The position numbers and the translations under genes were made by a program. A stretch of 64,000 nt of DNA from Nakamurella sp. A5-74 (GTDB lineage: Bacteria > Actinomycetota > Actinomycetes > Mycobacteriales > Nakamurellaceae), in contig NZ_CP159218.1 of the NCBI RefSeq assembly GCF_040438885.1, forward strand, positions 62,001 to 126,000, written 5' to 3'. The notes beneath the pieces were generated by a model. The model ran no database searches and was not told the DNA's origin. It saw nothing but the letters and a program-made list of their open reading frames with translations. Within the stretch, counting starts at the first letter, position 1; every line of letters begins with the position of its first letter. Shown here one piece after another: positions 1 through 8,527 of the stretch.

Positions 1-398
1 TGCCCGGGCGGCGGCGAGGCCGTCGTGGGTGCGTTCGGGCATGAGGGCGTGTTCGTACTCGGCGATGGAGCCGAGGATGTGGAAGGACATTCGGCCGACG
101 GCGGTGGAGGTGTCGATGCCTTGATCGAGGACGACCGGGTCGACCGCGCGGGTGTGCAGGTCCTGGGACAGGTCGATGAGGTGTTCGAGCGATCGGCCGA
201 GCCGGTCGAGCTTGGTGATGACGAGCTGGTCGCCTTGCGGCCGGCGACGGGCGTGGGCTCGCTCGAGCTGGGGTCGGCGGGTCAGTTTGCCGGAGGCGTG
301 TCGATGAAGATCTGCTCGCAGCCGGCCGCGGTGAGTGCGTCGTGCTGCGCTTCGGGGCGTTGGTCGCGGGTGGAGACCTTGCCGTAGCCGATGCGCAA
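1..398 (-). pseudogene. Serine recombinase (resolvase), frameshifted and cut by window edge
   Basis: Read on the minus strand from a TTG at 398, this begins [18 protein letters not shown], the N-terminus of a small serine resolvase. The usual catalytic Ser is in the YxKVSTRDQ motif. After about 36 residues the frame is lost: one base is missing in the IDT-ASGKL stretch and a stop follows. In the next frame the family sequence resumes (KLDRLGRSLEHLIDL, VDLVVLDQGIDTSTAVGRM, FHILGSIAEYEHALM) and runs off the window start. The enzyme would cut and rejoin DNA at res sites. The frameshift means it is probably dead unless it is a sequencing error. A second shorter remnant of the same family lies near 50,045. 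Confidence 0.8.
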
Positions 399-407
399 GC
401 CCGGACC

Positions 408-515
408 GTAACGCAAACCTCCAAGCGCGTGACGTAGGTGTCTACACGGGTTGCTTTACAAACTTGACCTGCTGCGACGGGTGGCGGGCCAGGTTGTAAC
501 GCAAACGATCGTTCG
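408..515. repeat. res-like intergenic region, copy A
   Basis: This region lies directly upstream of the resolvase remnant, where res sites normally sit. It contains GTAACGCAAACCT, then TACACGGG and TTTACAA, and ends with GTAACGCAAACGATCGTT. The same ordered blocks recur at 2695-2770. The match is visible by eye; the res role is inferred from position. Confidence 0.5.
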
Positions 516-652
516 CGGAAACGCGAGCATAGCGGTGTCGTTGACCGCGGTCTGAACCGTCCACCCCGACGGTCAACCGATGTGGGGACGGACCCCATCA
601 CCGCGTGCGACGGATTGAACAACCACGTTGCTCTCTACGACAAGATGGGCAG

Positions 653-1312
653 GTGAACTCCTACGTCCGTCCGGTGATCGAGACGCCGGCGTCGCGTGAT
701 GCAGCCGGTCAGGTCATCGAGTACGGACGGCGGTGGTGGCCGGGGTCTCCGCCCGACGAAACCTACTCGGTGGACACCCACCCGGAGAGGTTCGCGCCGC
801 TCCACATCGTGGCCGATGCCCTCATCGCTCATCTACGGGCCGCTCACGACGTCGAGATCACTGACAGTGTCGAAGTGGCGGCGGATCTGATCCATCCGGT
901 CCCCGGGGTGGTGCGGGCAGCACGGATCCGACCGAACAACCCGGCCTGCGCAACGCTGACATTCGTGTTCACCCCCTACCCAGGTGTCGTCGTACACGCC
1001 GGGCTGTTGCACGACTTCCACTACCCCGTATGTGGTTGTGACGCATGCGATTCGACCTGGGAGGTCGAGGCAGACCAGCTCGAGGAGCAGGTGCTCGCAA
1101 CTGTCGAAGGGCACTACACGGAGCGCATCGAGTCGGGGCTCCGTCCAAAGGTGCAGTTCACGCTCACGGGACCACGTGCAGGAATGTCCGGCGGATTTCG
1201 CGCCACAGACCTTCCTCGTGAGCGAGTGAAGGCGGCGAGGCCCGTCCTGCGCGACCTGGTCGAGGGTTGGAGCGCGTGGCCCGGGGGACCTGCGAACCGG
1301 TCACCGAACTGA
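653..1312 (+). CDS. DUF6226-like conserved hypothetical protein
   Basis: A 219-residue soluble protein starting VNSYVRPVIETP. It has a Tyr/Trp-rich N-terminus (EYGRRWWPGSPPDETYS), a central segment with a CGCDACDST cluster that could bind metal, and a basic C-terminal stretch. It resembles the actinobacterial DUF6226 family as remembered, for which no function is known. A GTG at 605 would add 16 residues; the GTG at 653 was preferred because the family-like sequence begins there. There is no signal peptide or membrane segment. It lies between two res-like regions together with the signal peptidase gene. Confidence 0.6.
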   Translation: MNSYVRPVIETPASRDAAGQVIEYGRRWWPGSPPDETYSVDTHPERFAPLHIVADALIAHLRAAHDVEITDSVEVAADLIHPVPGVVRAARIRPNNPACATLTFVFTPYPGVVVHAGLLHDFHYPVCGCDACDSTWEVEADQLEEQVLATVEGHYTERIESGLRPKVQFTLTGPRAGMSGGFRATDLPRERVKAARPVLRDLVEGWSAWPGGPANRSPN

Positions 1313-1547
1313 TCTCGGTCCCTGCCCGGGCCGGCTGCACACAGTAGCGGTGGTCTAGCTCGCAATTCAGCCGATGTACACCATCTTCGTCAACAAGAAG
1401 CTGCTTACGGTTCCTTCGTCCATGCCGCAGGCGATCGATCCCGGCCGGGCCGGCTGTCGATAGTGCCCGGGCGGCTTCAGCAAACCTTGAGGATGCGGGC
1501 CGGCCTCAACCAGCCGATCCGGGAGCGTGCGCCTAACCTGGCCAACG

Positions 1548-2549
1548 ATGAATGAGCCCGAGGCAACCTCCTGCACGGACGACGGCGCCATCCTTCGTGG
1601 TGCGGTCTTGAGGAACGGTCGATGCGACACCGATGCGGTCAAGGCGCCCTCAGAAGACGATCTCTCCACGTCCGGGTCACAGGATCCCGAGCACGAAGGA
1701 GCCGGATCCGGTGACGACGCAGGCACACCGACAGCTACTGCTCAGCGTGATCGAGACGAGCACGGACGAGCTGTCGCAAGCCTGCGGGAAAGGAATGCGC
1801 GGCGCAGCGGGACGGGGAAGAAGCGACCTTGGTGGATCGAAGTTCCGCTGCTGCTGATCACTGCGTTCCTGTTGACGTTCTTGATCCAGACGTTCTTGTT
1901 CAAGGTCTACTACGTGCCGTCTTCCTCCATGGATCCGACCCTGCACGGAGCCCTGGTCGGCGGTGACCGAATCGTGGCGAACAAGATCGTCTACGACTTC
2001 AGTGATCCGAAACCGGGTGACGTCGTCGTGTTCCGCGGCCCTGACCGATGGGCAGCGGAAGTCATCGCGATCCCAGGTCCGACAAGCATCCTCGGCAAGA
2101 TCGGTCGGACACTGGGCTCCGTGGTCGGAATTGCCCCGGCCAAGGAGAAGGACTTCGTCAAGCGCGTGATCGCTGTCGGTGGGCAGACCGTGGAGTGCTG
2201 TGATCCCCAGGGACGTATCAAGGTCGACGGCGTACCGATCATCGAGCCCTACGTGGCGGCGGGTAACGAGATCCCGTTCACCCCTGGTGTCGACGACTGC
2301 TCCAGGCCGCTGCCCTCCCACCGGTGCTTCCTGCCCGTCAAGGTTCCCGCAGGCGTGCTGTGGGTGATGGGCGACAACCGGCGCAACTCAGGCGACTCCA
2401 CCGCTGGCTGCCAGAACAACACTCCGAGCAGCGGATGTCAGGGACCTGTCCCCATCGAGAACGTCATCGGCAAGGCGATCGTCGTCATCCTGCCCGTCTC
2501 CCGCTGGCACACCCTGGGCGATCCGGGCACCGACCAGCGCGGTGGCTGA
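1548..2549 (+). CDS. lepB: Signal peptidase I
   Basis: Type I signal peptidase of 333 residues, which cleaves signal peptides from Sec/Tat-exported proteins at the outer face of the membrane. About 95 polar residues precede one membrane segment (about 97-118, VPLLLITAFLLTFLIQTFLF). The catalytic Ser is S127 in VPSSSMDPTL, the Lys general base is K205 in DFVKRVIAVGG, and the C-terminal box is GDNRRNSGDS. An insertion between boxes and two Cys-containing loops are typical of the long actinobacterial form. The ATG at 1548 is chosen; an in-frame GTG at 1527 is possible. The usual neighbours rplS and rnhB are absent here, and the gene is flanked by mobile DNA, so it may be an extra copy. Confidence 0.95.
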   Translation: MNEPEATSCTDDGAILRGAVLRNGRCDTDAVKAPSEDDLSTSGSQDPEHEGAGSGDDAGTPTATAQRDRDEHGRAVASLRERNARRSGTGKKRPWWIEVPLLLITAFLLTFLIQTFLFKVYYVPSSSMDPTLHGALVGGDRIVANKIVYDFSDPKPGDVVVFRGPDRWAAEVIAIPGPTSILGKIGRTLGSVVGIAPAKEKDFVKRVIAVGGQTVECCDPQGRIKVDGVPIIEPYVAAGNEIPFTPGVDDCSRPLPSHRCFLPVKVPAGVLWVMGDNRRNSGDSTAGCQNNTPSSGCQGPVPIENVIGKAIVVILPVSRWHTLGDPGTDQRGG

Positions 2550-2694
2550 TCGATTGACGGCCTGCTGGAACGGTAGGGCCCGGCCAGAATACGGCTGAAA
2601 CCCGAGTGATCGGGGCAGGCCGCTCTCGAAGCAGGTGATCTGGTGGCGGGTGACGGAAGTGAAAGTTTCTTGATTGCCGTGTCCGCTTTACTGT

Positions 2695-2770
2695 GTAACG
2701 AAACCTCAGATTTGGTGCGTACACGGGAAGGTTTACAAGTGGGCGCCGATGGCAAGGAAACGATCGTTTG
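2695..2770. repeat. res-like region, copy B
   Basis: Repeats the blocks of the region at 408-515 in the same order and orientation: GTAACGAAACCT, TACACGGG, TTTACAAG and GAAACGATCGTTTG. The last block contains the perfect palindrome AAACGATCGTTT. It is shorter than copy A by a deletion before the last block. Together the two copies bracket the DUF6226-like and lepB genes as direct repeats. Confidence 0.5.
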
Positions 2771-2964
2771 CTCTACGCTACCGAAGACTTCCCATTAACC
2801 TCAAACTTTCATGGGGCGGCTGACCTGCTCTGATCGGGGTCCGGGCTCATTTTGCTCCTCCGATTCTGTTCTTGGGTAGCGGTTTGGGCCGCGTGTCGCG
2901 CGGCTTGCGTGGGTTCCACTGCCCGGGGTGTTGCTGGTAGTTGTTGCTGCTGGGGTCGGCCCGG

Positions 2965-4347
2965 TCAGGTCGGCGCTGGCCGGAGTCGGTCGATCGCTGC
3001 GGTGAGCAGGTGCGCCCACGGCGCATGCAGGGGTAGGCGTAGGTGGGTTCGGCGGGCGTGTCGGGCGATGCGCCCGGCGGTTGCGAACAGCCTGAGCCGC
3101 AGTCGTTTCGGCTCCCACACAGCTGCCGTGGTGTCGTGCAGGGCCAGTAGTTGCAGCCACGCGGTGAGCTGCCCGGCGAGTAGGACGATCGCCAACCAGA
3201 TGCGGTTCTGGGTGAAGTCGTGGAGCGGGAAGTTCCGCAGACCGGTGTCCTTCGCGTTGCGGATGCGGTCCTCGCAGCGGGCCCGGCGGCGGTGGCGTAG
3301 TTCCAGGTCGGGTAGTTGCCCGCGGCTGGTGTTCGTCGCGAACGCGGTGAGCCGGTTCCCGTCGAGGTCGGTGAAGCGCAGCTGCGCACCGGGGTGGGGG
3401 CGTTCGGCCCGCACGATCACCCGCATCCCGGCCGGCCAGCCGTTCAGGTCCAACACGCCGGTCACGTCGGTGACCCAGGCGCCCTCACGCTGGACACCGC
3501 CGGCGTCATAAGCCGGGGTCCACGCCGCCGCGGGCAGCGCCCGGATCTTCGCCTCGTGACCGGTGTTCAGACCGAACCCGACCGAGTACTGCAACCTGCG
3601 GCGGGTCAACCATTCCAGGACCTCGTGGGTGCCACCCGCGCCGTCGGTGCGGATCAAAACCTTCCGGCCAGGCTGAGGACCGAAAGGCAGCTGCACCAAC
3701 GCTTGCCGGATCACGGTGAGGTGATCGGCTGCGGTGTTCGCACCGGCGTTCCCGGCCCGCAACACACCGGCGGCGGCTTCACCGGTCCCGCCGGGCCCGT
3801 GGTCGATGAACGCCAGCAGCGGATGGAACCCGAAACCCTTCTTGTAGGTCGCCGCTGCGTGTTCCTTCTCGGAGTGCGCGGTCACCAACGTTGCATCCAG
3901 ATCGATGATCACCGGCCGCTCCGCGCACGCGCCGTGGATCGGGGACCCCTCACCGCGCAGCGCCCACACCTGTTGCCGCACCACAGCTGTCGCCGCGCCG
4001 ATCGCAGCAAGAACGTTATCCGCGTCCGCCGCGAGCCGATCGATGGTCCGCGACACCGTCGGATCCGACGCCACCAACCCGAACAGGCCCGGCTCGGCCC
4101 GCAACACCCCGATGTCGGCCAGACAATCACCGCCCACCGCCATCGACACGGCCAGATCCACCACGACTTTGCCCGGGTCGTGCACCGCCAACCGCGGCCG
4201 CCACGGCGCCAGCGCCTGCGACAACGCCCGATCCAAACCGATCCGGGCCGCCGTCGCGGTCAGCAACACCGAACCGGCATGGGACACCACACCCGACGCG
4301 GACCGATCAACACGGACCCGCGGATACAACGAGGTAGACTTCGACAC
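2965..4347 (-). CDS. IS1380-family transposase
   Basis: A DDE transposase of about 460 residues. Likely catalytic acidic residues lie in IIDLDATLVTAHSEK (first Asp), LIRTDGAGGTHEV (second Asp) and CEDRIRNAKDTGLRNFP (Glu). The HSEKEHAAATYKKGFGFHPL stretch and the C-terminal NRIWLAIVLLAGQLTAW segment are typical of the family. The GTG at 4347 is preferred; a TTG at 4374 would add nine residues. A 12-bp perfect inverted repeat (arms 4349-4360 and 4410-4421) ends next to this start. No frameshift is seen, so it may be active. Confidence 0.9.
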   Translation of the reverse strand: MSKSTSLYPRVRVDRSASGVVSHAGSVLLTATAARIGLDRALSQALAPWRPRLAVHDPGKVVVDLAVSMAVGGDCLADIGVLRAEPGLFGLVASDPTVSRTIDRLAADADNVLAAIGAATAVVRQQVWALRGEGSPIHGACAERPVIIDLDATLVTAHSEKEHAAATYKKGFGFHPLLAFIDHGPGGTGEAAAGVLRAGNAGANTAADHLTVIRQALVQLPFGPQPGRKVLIRTDGAGGTHEVLEWLTRRRLQYSVGFGLNTGHEAKIRALPAAAWTPAYDAGGVQREGAWVTDVTGVLDLNGWPAGMRVIVRAERPHPGAQLRFTDLDGNRLTAFATNTSRGQLPDLELRHRRRARCEDRIRNAKDTGLRNFPLHDFTQNRIWLAIVLLAGQLTAWLQLLALHDTTAAVWEPKRLRLRLFATAGRIARHARRTHLRLPLHAPWAHLLTAAIDRLRPAPT

Positions 4348-4348
4348 C

Positions 4349-4421
4349 AGAAAGGTGCTCCTGATCTTCAGCAACGACGGTTCTTAGACACAACCATCCT
4401 TGCAGGTCAGAGCACCTTTCT
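4349..4421 (-). promoter_or_regulatory. Leader inverted repeat of IS1380 element 1
   Basis: AGAAAGGTGCTC at 4349-4360 pairs perfectly with GAGCACCTTTCT at 4410-4421, leaving a 49-base loop. The proximal arm abuts the GTG start of the transposase, so a folded transcript would bury the start. IS leaders often use such folds to limit transposase translation from outside transcription; that role is inferred here. Confidence 0.5.
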
Positions 4422-4521
4422 GCATCACCAACACACGCCTCAAGCGCTCCCGCGATGAAAGCACGAGGTTAACCCGGACCGTTCACGGGTTGCCTGTCTG
4501 ATCGGCGTGTGAAAGCGCGAA

Positions 4522-4586
4522 AGTGCCTGTCCAGCAAGGGATACTTGGACTTGTCTAGGGTCCATATCGTCTCGCTGGAAGGCACT
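4522..4586 (+). promoter_or_regulatory. Leader inverted repeat of IS1380 element 2
   Basis: AGTGCCTGTCCAGC at 4522-4535 pairs with GCTGGAAGGCACT at 4574-4586 with one bulged base. The second arm ends seven bases before the GTG start at 4593. The arrangement mirrors the leader of the neighbouring element although the arm sequences differ. Confidence 0.45.
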
Positions 4587-4592
4587 CCGCAG

Positions 4593-6002
4593 GTGAAGCG
4601 TACTTCGTGGTCGACTGGTCTGTCTGTTTCTGCTGGCAGTGTCGGCGTCGTCGGGCACGCGGGTGGTGTCGCGGTCCGGTTGCTGGCCGACCGGGTGGGA
4701 CTGACCTCCGAGTTGTCGAAAGCCCAGATCAGACGTGGTTTCACCCCACGCCATGACCGCGGCCGGGTCCTCATCGATGTCGCGGTGATGATCGCCGGCG
4801 GCGGGGAGGCGATCGCCGACATCGACGTGCTGCGCCACCAGAGCGGCGTGCTCGGTGCGGTCGCATCGCCGGCAACGGTGTGGCGATGCCTGGATGAGCT
4901 GACCGCCTCCCGGCTCAAGAAGGTGCAGGCGGCGCGTGCCCGGACCCGCCGCGCTGTGTGGACCCAGCTCGCTGCCAGGCCGGGCGGGATCCCGGTCAGC
5001 AAGGTGGCCGGGACCGACCTCGGTTCGGTGATCGTGCTGGATGTCGATGCCACGATCGTCATCGCGCACAGCGAGAAGGACCAGGCCACACCCACGTTCA
5101 AGAAGACGTTCGGGTTCCATCCGATCGGCGTCTGGTGCGACAACACCGGCGAGTTCCTGGCCGCGACCCTCCGCCCTGGCAAAGCCGGGTCGAACACCGC
5201 CGCCGACCACATCCAGGTGTTGGGCGAAGCGATCCAGCAGATCCCCGCCGCGCACCGCAAAGCTCTGCTGGTCCGCTCCGACGGTGCCGGCGCCTCCCAC
5301 AAACTGGTCGCGTGGCTGGACCAGCAGGATCAGATCCGGGGTCGCCGGGTCGAGTACAGCGTCGGATTCCCCGTCACCGAACACGTCCGGACCGCGATCA
5401 CACAGGTCCCCAGATCGGTGTGGACCGAGGCCTCCGACGCCGACGGCGAGGTCCGGGTCGGTGGTGATGTCGCCGACCTGACCGGGCTGATCGACCCGGC
5501 CGTGTTGGCCAAGTGGCCGGCGGGGATGCGGGTCATCGTGCGCCGCGAACGACCCCACCCCGGTGCCCAACTGTCCCTGTTCGAGGAACGTGACGGGTGG
5601 CGCTACCAGGCGTTCGCGACGAACACCCAGGCCGGGCAACTCGCATTCCTGGAAGCCCGGCAGCGCGCGCACGCCCGCGTCGAAGACCGGATCCGGCACG
5701 CCAAAGACTCGGGACTGCGCCGCTTCCCGTCCCGCGAGTTCCCGATCAACCAAGCCTGGCTGGCCGCGGTCCAGATCGCCGCCGACCTGATCGCCTGGAC
5801 CCGACTGCTGGGCTGCACCGGCACCGCAACCTCGCTGGCCGGGTGTGAGCCGAAAGCGCTCCGCTACCGGTTCCTGCACGTCCCCGCCCGACTGGCTCAC
5901 ACCGGCCGCCGCCGACACTTGCGGATCCCTGACACCTGGCCCTGGGCCGCGGCGATCGTCGCAGTGTTCGCGAACATCGGCGCCATTCCGATCACCACCT
6001 GA
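4593..6002 (+). CDS. IS1380-family transposase
   Basis: A DDE transposase of 469 residues starting VKRTSWSTGLSVS. Key stretches are VIVLDVDATIVIAHSEK (first Asp), LLVRSDGAGASHKLV (second Asp) and RVEDRIRHAKDSGLRRFP (Glu), followed by NQAWLAAVQIAADLIAW. The same motifs occur in the divergent neighbour, but the sequences differ throughout, so the two are distinct IS of one family rather than recent copies. An upstream in-frame GTG at 4509 exists, but it would place the leader repeat inside the coding region. Confidence 0.9.
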   Translation: MKRTSWSTGLSVSAGSVGVVGHAGGVAVRLLADRVGLTSELSKAQIRRGFTPRHDRGRVLIDVAVMIAGGGEAIADIDVLRHQSGVLGAVASPATVWRCLDELTASRLKKVQAARARTRRAVWTQLAARPGGIPVSKVAGTDLGSVIVLDVDATIVIAHSEKDQATPTFKKTFGFHPIGVWCDNTGEFLAATLRPGKAGSNTAADHIQVLGEAIQQIPAAHRKALLVRSDGAGASHKLVAWLDQQDQIRGRRVEYSVGFPVTEHVRTAITQVPRSVWTEASDADGEVRVGGDVADLTGLIDPAVLAKWPAGMRVIVRRERPHPGAQLSLFEERDGWRYQAFATNTQAGQLAFLEARQRAHARVEDRIRHAKDSGLRRFPSREFPINQAWLAAVQIAADLIAWTRLLGCTGTATSLAGCEPKALRYRFLHVPARLAHTGRRRHLRIPDTWPWAAAIVAVFANIGAIPITT

Positions 6003-6138
6003 CAACCCCGACCACCTGCAACAGCACCACCGGAGACCCGACCACCGGCACCGCCAGCCGGACCACAGTCATACCCGAACCTGAACATCAAGCCGCGCAA
6101 CACCTTTCACAACCCATCAGCAGAGCTATGAAAGACCG

Positions 6139-7625
6139 GGGTTAACCCCAATACCGTTCAGTTAAGGTTGCGGTTGTTGTAGGGTGGCGGTATGCCGCGT
6201 GCTGGGTGGGTGAAGCCGGAGTCGGATCGTCGGTTGTCGGATCTGGTGTCGGTTGGGGTGTTGACTCGGGTGTTCCCGCCGGATTTGGTTGATGAGGTGG
6301 TGGCTGCGGCGGGGCGGACAGAGCAGCGTCACAGATCGTTGCCGGCGCGGGTGATGGCTTACTTCTCGATCGGGATGGCGTTGTACTCCGAGGGTTCCTA
6401 TGAGGATGTGCTGGCGCAGCTCACTGATGGCCTGTCCTGGGTGTCGGGCTGGCAGCAGAGGTTCAAACCGCCGAGCAAGTCCGCGATCTTCCAGGCGCGG
6501 GCCCGGTTGGGGTCGGAGCCGTTGGCGGCGCTGTTCGAGCGGGTCGCTGTGCCGCTGGGTACTGAGGCGATGCCGGGGGTGTGGCTGGCAGGGCGGCGGC
6601 TGGTGGCCATCGACGGCACCTGCCTGGACGTGGCCGATACGCCGGTGAATGCCGACTACTTCGGTAGGGCGGGGGTGAACAAGGGTGAGCAGGCGGCCTT
6701 TCCGATGGCCAGGGTCCTCGCGCTGGCCGAGTGCGGCACCCACGCGATATTCGCGGCGAACGTCGGGGTGTACGCCGAGTCCGAGGCCGCGCTGACCGTG
6801 CCGCTGCTGAACCGGCTGGAGAAGGGGATGCTACTCACCGCAGATCGCGGGTTCTTCTCCTATGCGTTGTGGCGCACCGCGTCCGCTACGGGAGCTGACT
6901 TGTTGTGGCGGGTGCGAACGGACAAGGCTGGGCCGAAACCCGTACACCTGCAGGACCTCCCGGACGGTTCCTGGCTGGCCCACCTGCAACAGACACACTC
7001 CGCCGCGGCACGCCGCGCAGAGCCCATGAAGATCCGTGTCATCGACTACACCATCGACGACGGACGAGACAATCCCACCGGGTACCGGCTGTTCACCACG
7101 ATGCTCGATCCGGACGAGGTCACCGCAGTTGACCTCGCCGCGGCCTACACCCAGCGGTGGGAGATCGAAGTCGCGTTCGACGAACTCAAGACCCACCAAC
7201 GCGGACCCCGCACCGTGCTGCGCTCGAAGTCGCCCGATCTGGTCCTCCAGGAGATCTGGGGCCACCTGTGCTGCCACTACGCGATCCGATCCCTGATGAC
7301 CGACGCCGCCGCGCACGCCGGTCACGACCCGGACCGGGTCAGTTTCGTTGCCGCGCTCCGGATCACCCGCCAGTCCATCGCCCACCAGGGCGACTTTTCC
7401 CCCTCGCGACCCTGACGCCTGCCACCGCAGCTGGCTGACCTTCCTACACCGGCTCACCGGCCGCCTCAACCCCGGCCGGCGCAAGCGAGCGAACCCACGA
7501 GTCATCAAGCGCAAGTACGTGAAGTGGCACGTCAAACGCGGCCACCACACCCGGTGGCCACAGCCCACACACTCGCCGATCTACACCACCAGCCCACACT
7601 AACTGAACGGTATTGGGGTTAACCC
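6139..7625. mobile_element. IS4-family insertion sequence with 10-bp target duplication
   Basis: Inverted repeats CAATACCGTTCAGTTA (6149-6164) and its exact complement (7600-7615) bound the element. Outside them GGGTTAACCC is directly repeated at 6139-6148 and 7616-7625, a 10-bp target duplication typical of IS4-type insertion. The duplicated target is the TTAA junction at the right end of the second IS1380 element. Confidence 0.85.
6192..7602 (+). pseudogene. IS4-family transposase with one frameshift
   Basis: An N-terminal IS4 domain (RVFPPDLVDEVV, LYSEGSYEDVLAQL) is followed by the DDE core: LVAIDGTCLDVADT (Asp), LLTADRGFFSYALW (Asp) and AYTQRWEIEVAFDELK (Glu). The first frame stops at 7415 just after SIAHQGDF. 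The expected C-terminus (PPRDPDACHRSWLTFLHR through KRKYVKWHVKRG) continues in the next frame to TAA at 7600-7602, inside the right inverted repeat. The shift falls at TTTTCCCCC near 7395-7405, one base longer than needed. It could be a mutation, a sequencing slip or programmed frameshifting; the first is most likely. Confidence 0.8.
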
Positions 7626-7728
7626 GCTGCAGTCCGCCCTGGTCTACGTCGGCGGGCGCGAGCTGACAGGGCCCACTTGTTCTGAGTACACCTGCCTACG
7701 GGTGAGGCCCGCCTCGACAACATGAACT

Positions 7729-7770
7729 CCCGCCCTGCGCTTCGACCCGGGGCATGATGCTCAGGGCGGG
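7729..7770 (-). terminator. Possible hairpin terminator for the Cys-rich gene
   Basis: CCCGCCCTG (7729-7737) pairs with CAGGGCGGG (7762-7770), a perfect 9-bp GC stem with a 24-base loop, starting 21 bases past the stop of the minus-strand Cys-rich gene. No T-run follows, as is common in high-GC actinobacteria. Confidence 0.4.
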
Positions 7771-7790
7771 ATGAACCGGTCGAGCGGCGT

Positions 7791-7940
7791 TCAGTCAGAG
7801 ACTTGGGTCATCTCCTTGCCGCAGCAGCAGGTGGGGTTGGCGGTGCCGGGACAGTCCGGCGGCGCGCTCTTGGTGACGGTGACCTCGCAGCCGCAGCCGG
7901 GATCGACACAGCGGTAGATCTGGCCTTCGCGGAACGCCAT
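7791..7940 (-). CDS. Small Cys-rich putative metal-binding protein (49 aa)
   Basis: A 49-residue protein starting MAFREGQIYRCVDPGCGCEV and ending CCCGKEMTQVSD. Seven Cys are arranged as C11-x4-C16-x-C18, C30 and C38-C39-C40. This spacing suggests a zinc ribbon or metallothionein-like metal site; no exact family was recognised. An excellent ribosome site AAGGAGG lies six bases before the ATG. It is divergent from a MerR regulator with conserved Cys, and a dyad in the shared spacer could control both. Metal or arsenic storage or chaperoning is inferred from this context and from an arsC remnant downstream of merR. Confidence 0.7.
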   Translation of the reverse strand: MAFREGQIYRCVDPGCGCEVTVTKSAPPDCPGTANPTCCCGKEMTQVSD

Positions 7941-7991
7941 GATGCCTCCTTGATGCTGGTGTGGGTTTTGGTACCACGATCAACGGTAGAA

Positions 7992-8016
7992 CCTTGCCCT
8001 TGGGATAACGTCAAGG
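7992..8016. promoter_or_regulatory. MerR-type dyad in divergent spacer
   Basis: CCTTG at 7992-7996 and CAAGG at 8012-8016 are inverted repeats 15 bases apart, in the spacer between the Cys-rich gene and the MerR gene. The form is like MerR-family operators, which overlap an over-long promoter spacer. Assignment is by position and shape. Confidence 0.5.
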
Positions 8017-8047
8017 ATGAGGTTGCGTGGCTCGGGAAGAGGTCGGA

Positions 8048-8479
8048 ATGTTCACGGTGGGTCAGGTGGCGCGGGCGGCGGGGGTGAGCGCGAAGGCGGT
8101 GCGCCTGTATGAGGCCCGTGGGCTGCTGCCGGTGGCGGCACGAACCGCGGCCGGATACCGGGTCTTCACCGAGTCCGACGTGGACACGGTGCGCTTCATC
8201 CGCCGGGTCCGCTCATTGGGGTTGGGTTTGGACGCGGCTGCAGAGATCCTGGCCACCCATCGCAGCGGAGCAGCGCCGTGCGGGCGGACTGGGCAACTAC
8301 TCGACGATCGCATCGCCGAGATCGACCACACACTGCGCGAGTTGGGGGAGCTGCGCCGAACACTGGTCGCAGCACGCCGTACCGACCATATTGTCGCCGA
8401 TCCGGCCGGTCACCGAGGCGGTGCGGCGGGTGGGGTTTGCCCGATGATCGAAGGTGCCACCACGGCCGGTTGGCTTTGA
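8048..8479 (+). CDS. MerR-family metal-responsive regulator
   Basis: A 143-residue regulator. The N-terminal winged helix MFTVGQVARAAGVSAKAVRLYEARGLLP is followed by the wing AAGYRVFTESDV, and a dimerisation helix spans about residues 85-110. C78 (GAAPCGRTG) and C131 (GVCPMIEG) sit where MerR-family metal sensors place their ligand Cys. It probably binds the dyad in the divergent spacer and controls itself and the Cys-rich gene. The inducing metal cannot be read from sequence. A GTG at 8027 would add seven residues. Confidence 0.85.
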   Translation: MFTVGQVARAAGVSAKAVRLYEARGLLPVAARTAAGYRVFTESDVDTVRFIRRVRSLGLGLDAAAEILATHRSGAAPCGRTGQLLDDRIAEIDHTLRELGELRRTLVAARRTDHIVADPAGHRGGAAGGVCPMIEGATTAGWL

Positions 8480-8527
8480 ACCCCCAGGTCCAAAGCGCAG
8501 TTCGTCGACGGTGTCGTCGGGCGGGGG

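Larger units (their letters stand above)
2799..4468. mobile_element. IS1380-family insertion sequence 1
   Basis: The element is bounded by TTAA at 2795-2798 and 4469-4472. Its termini are imperfect inverted repeats: CCTCAAACTTTCAT on the left, and ATGAAAGCACGAGG on the right, which is the complement of CCTCGTGCTTTCAT. It carries one transposase on the minus strand. The right TTAA is shared with the next element, so the two IS lie back to back. Confidence 0.8.
4473..6141. mobile_element. IS1380-family insertion sequence 2
   Basis: The element is bounded by TTAA at 4469-4472 and 6142-6145. Its ends are CCCGGACCGTTCAC on the left, and ATGAAAGACCGGGG on the right (complement CCCCGGTCTTTCAT), a weak inverted repeat. 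It carries one plus-strand transposase, and its orientation is opposite to the first element. The right end was then the target of the IS4 element that follows. Confidence 0.75.

Noticed and set aside
1374-1463. 29-codon plus-strand frame starting MYTIFVNKKLLTVPSSMPQA
   Set aside because: Too short, no ribosome site, and no recognised similarity.
4440-6005. Long minus-strand open frame opposite the second IS1380 transposase
   Set aside because: Pure antisense of a recognisable transposase, with low-complexity composition typical of GC-rich shadow frames.
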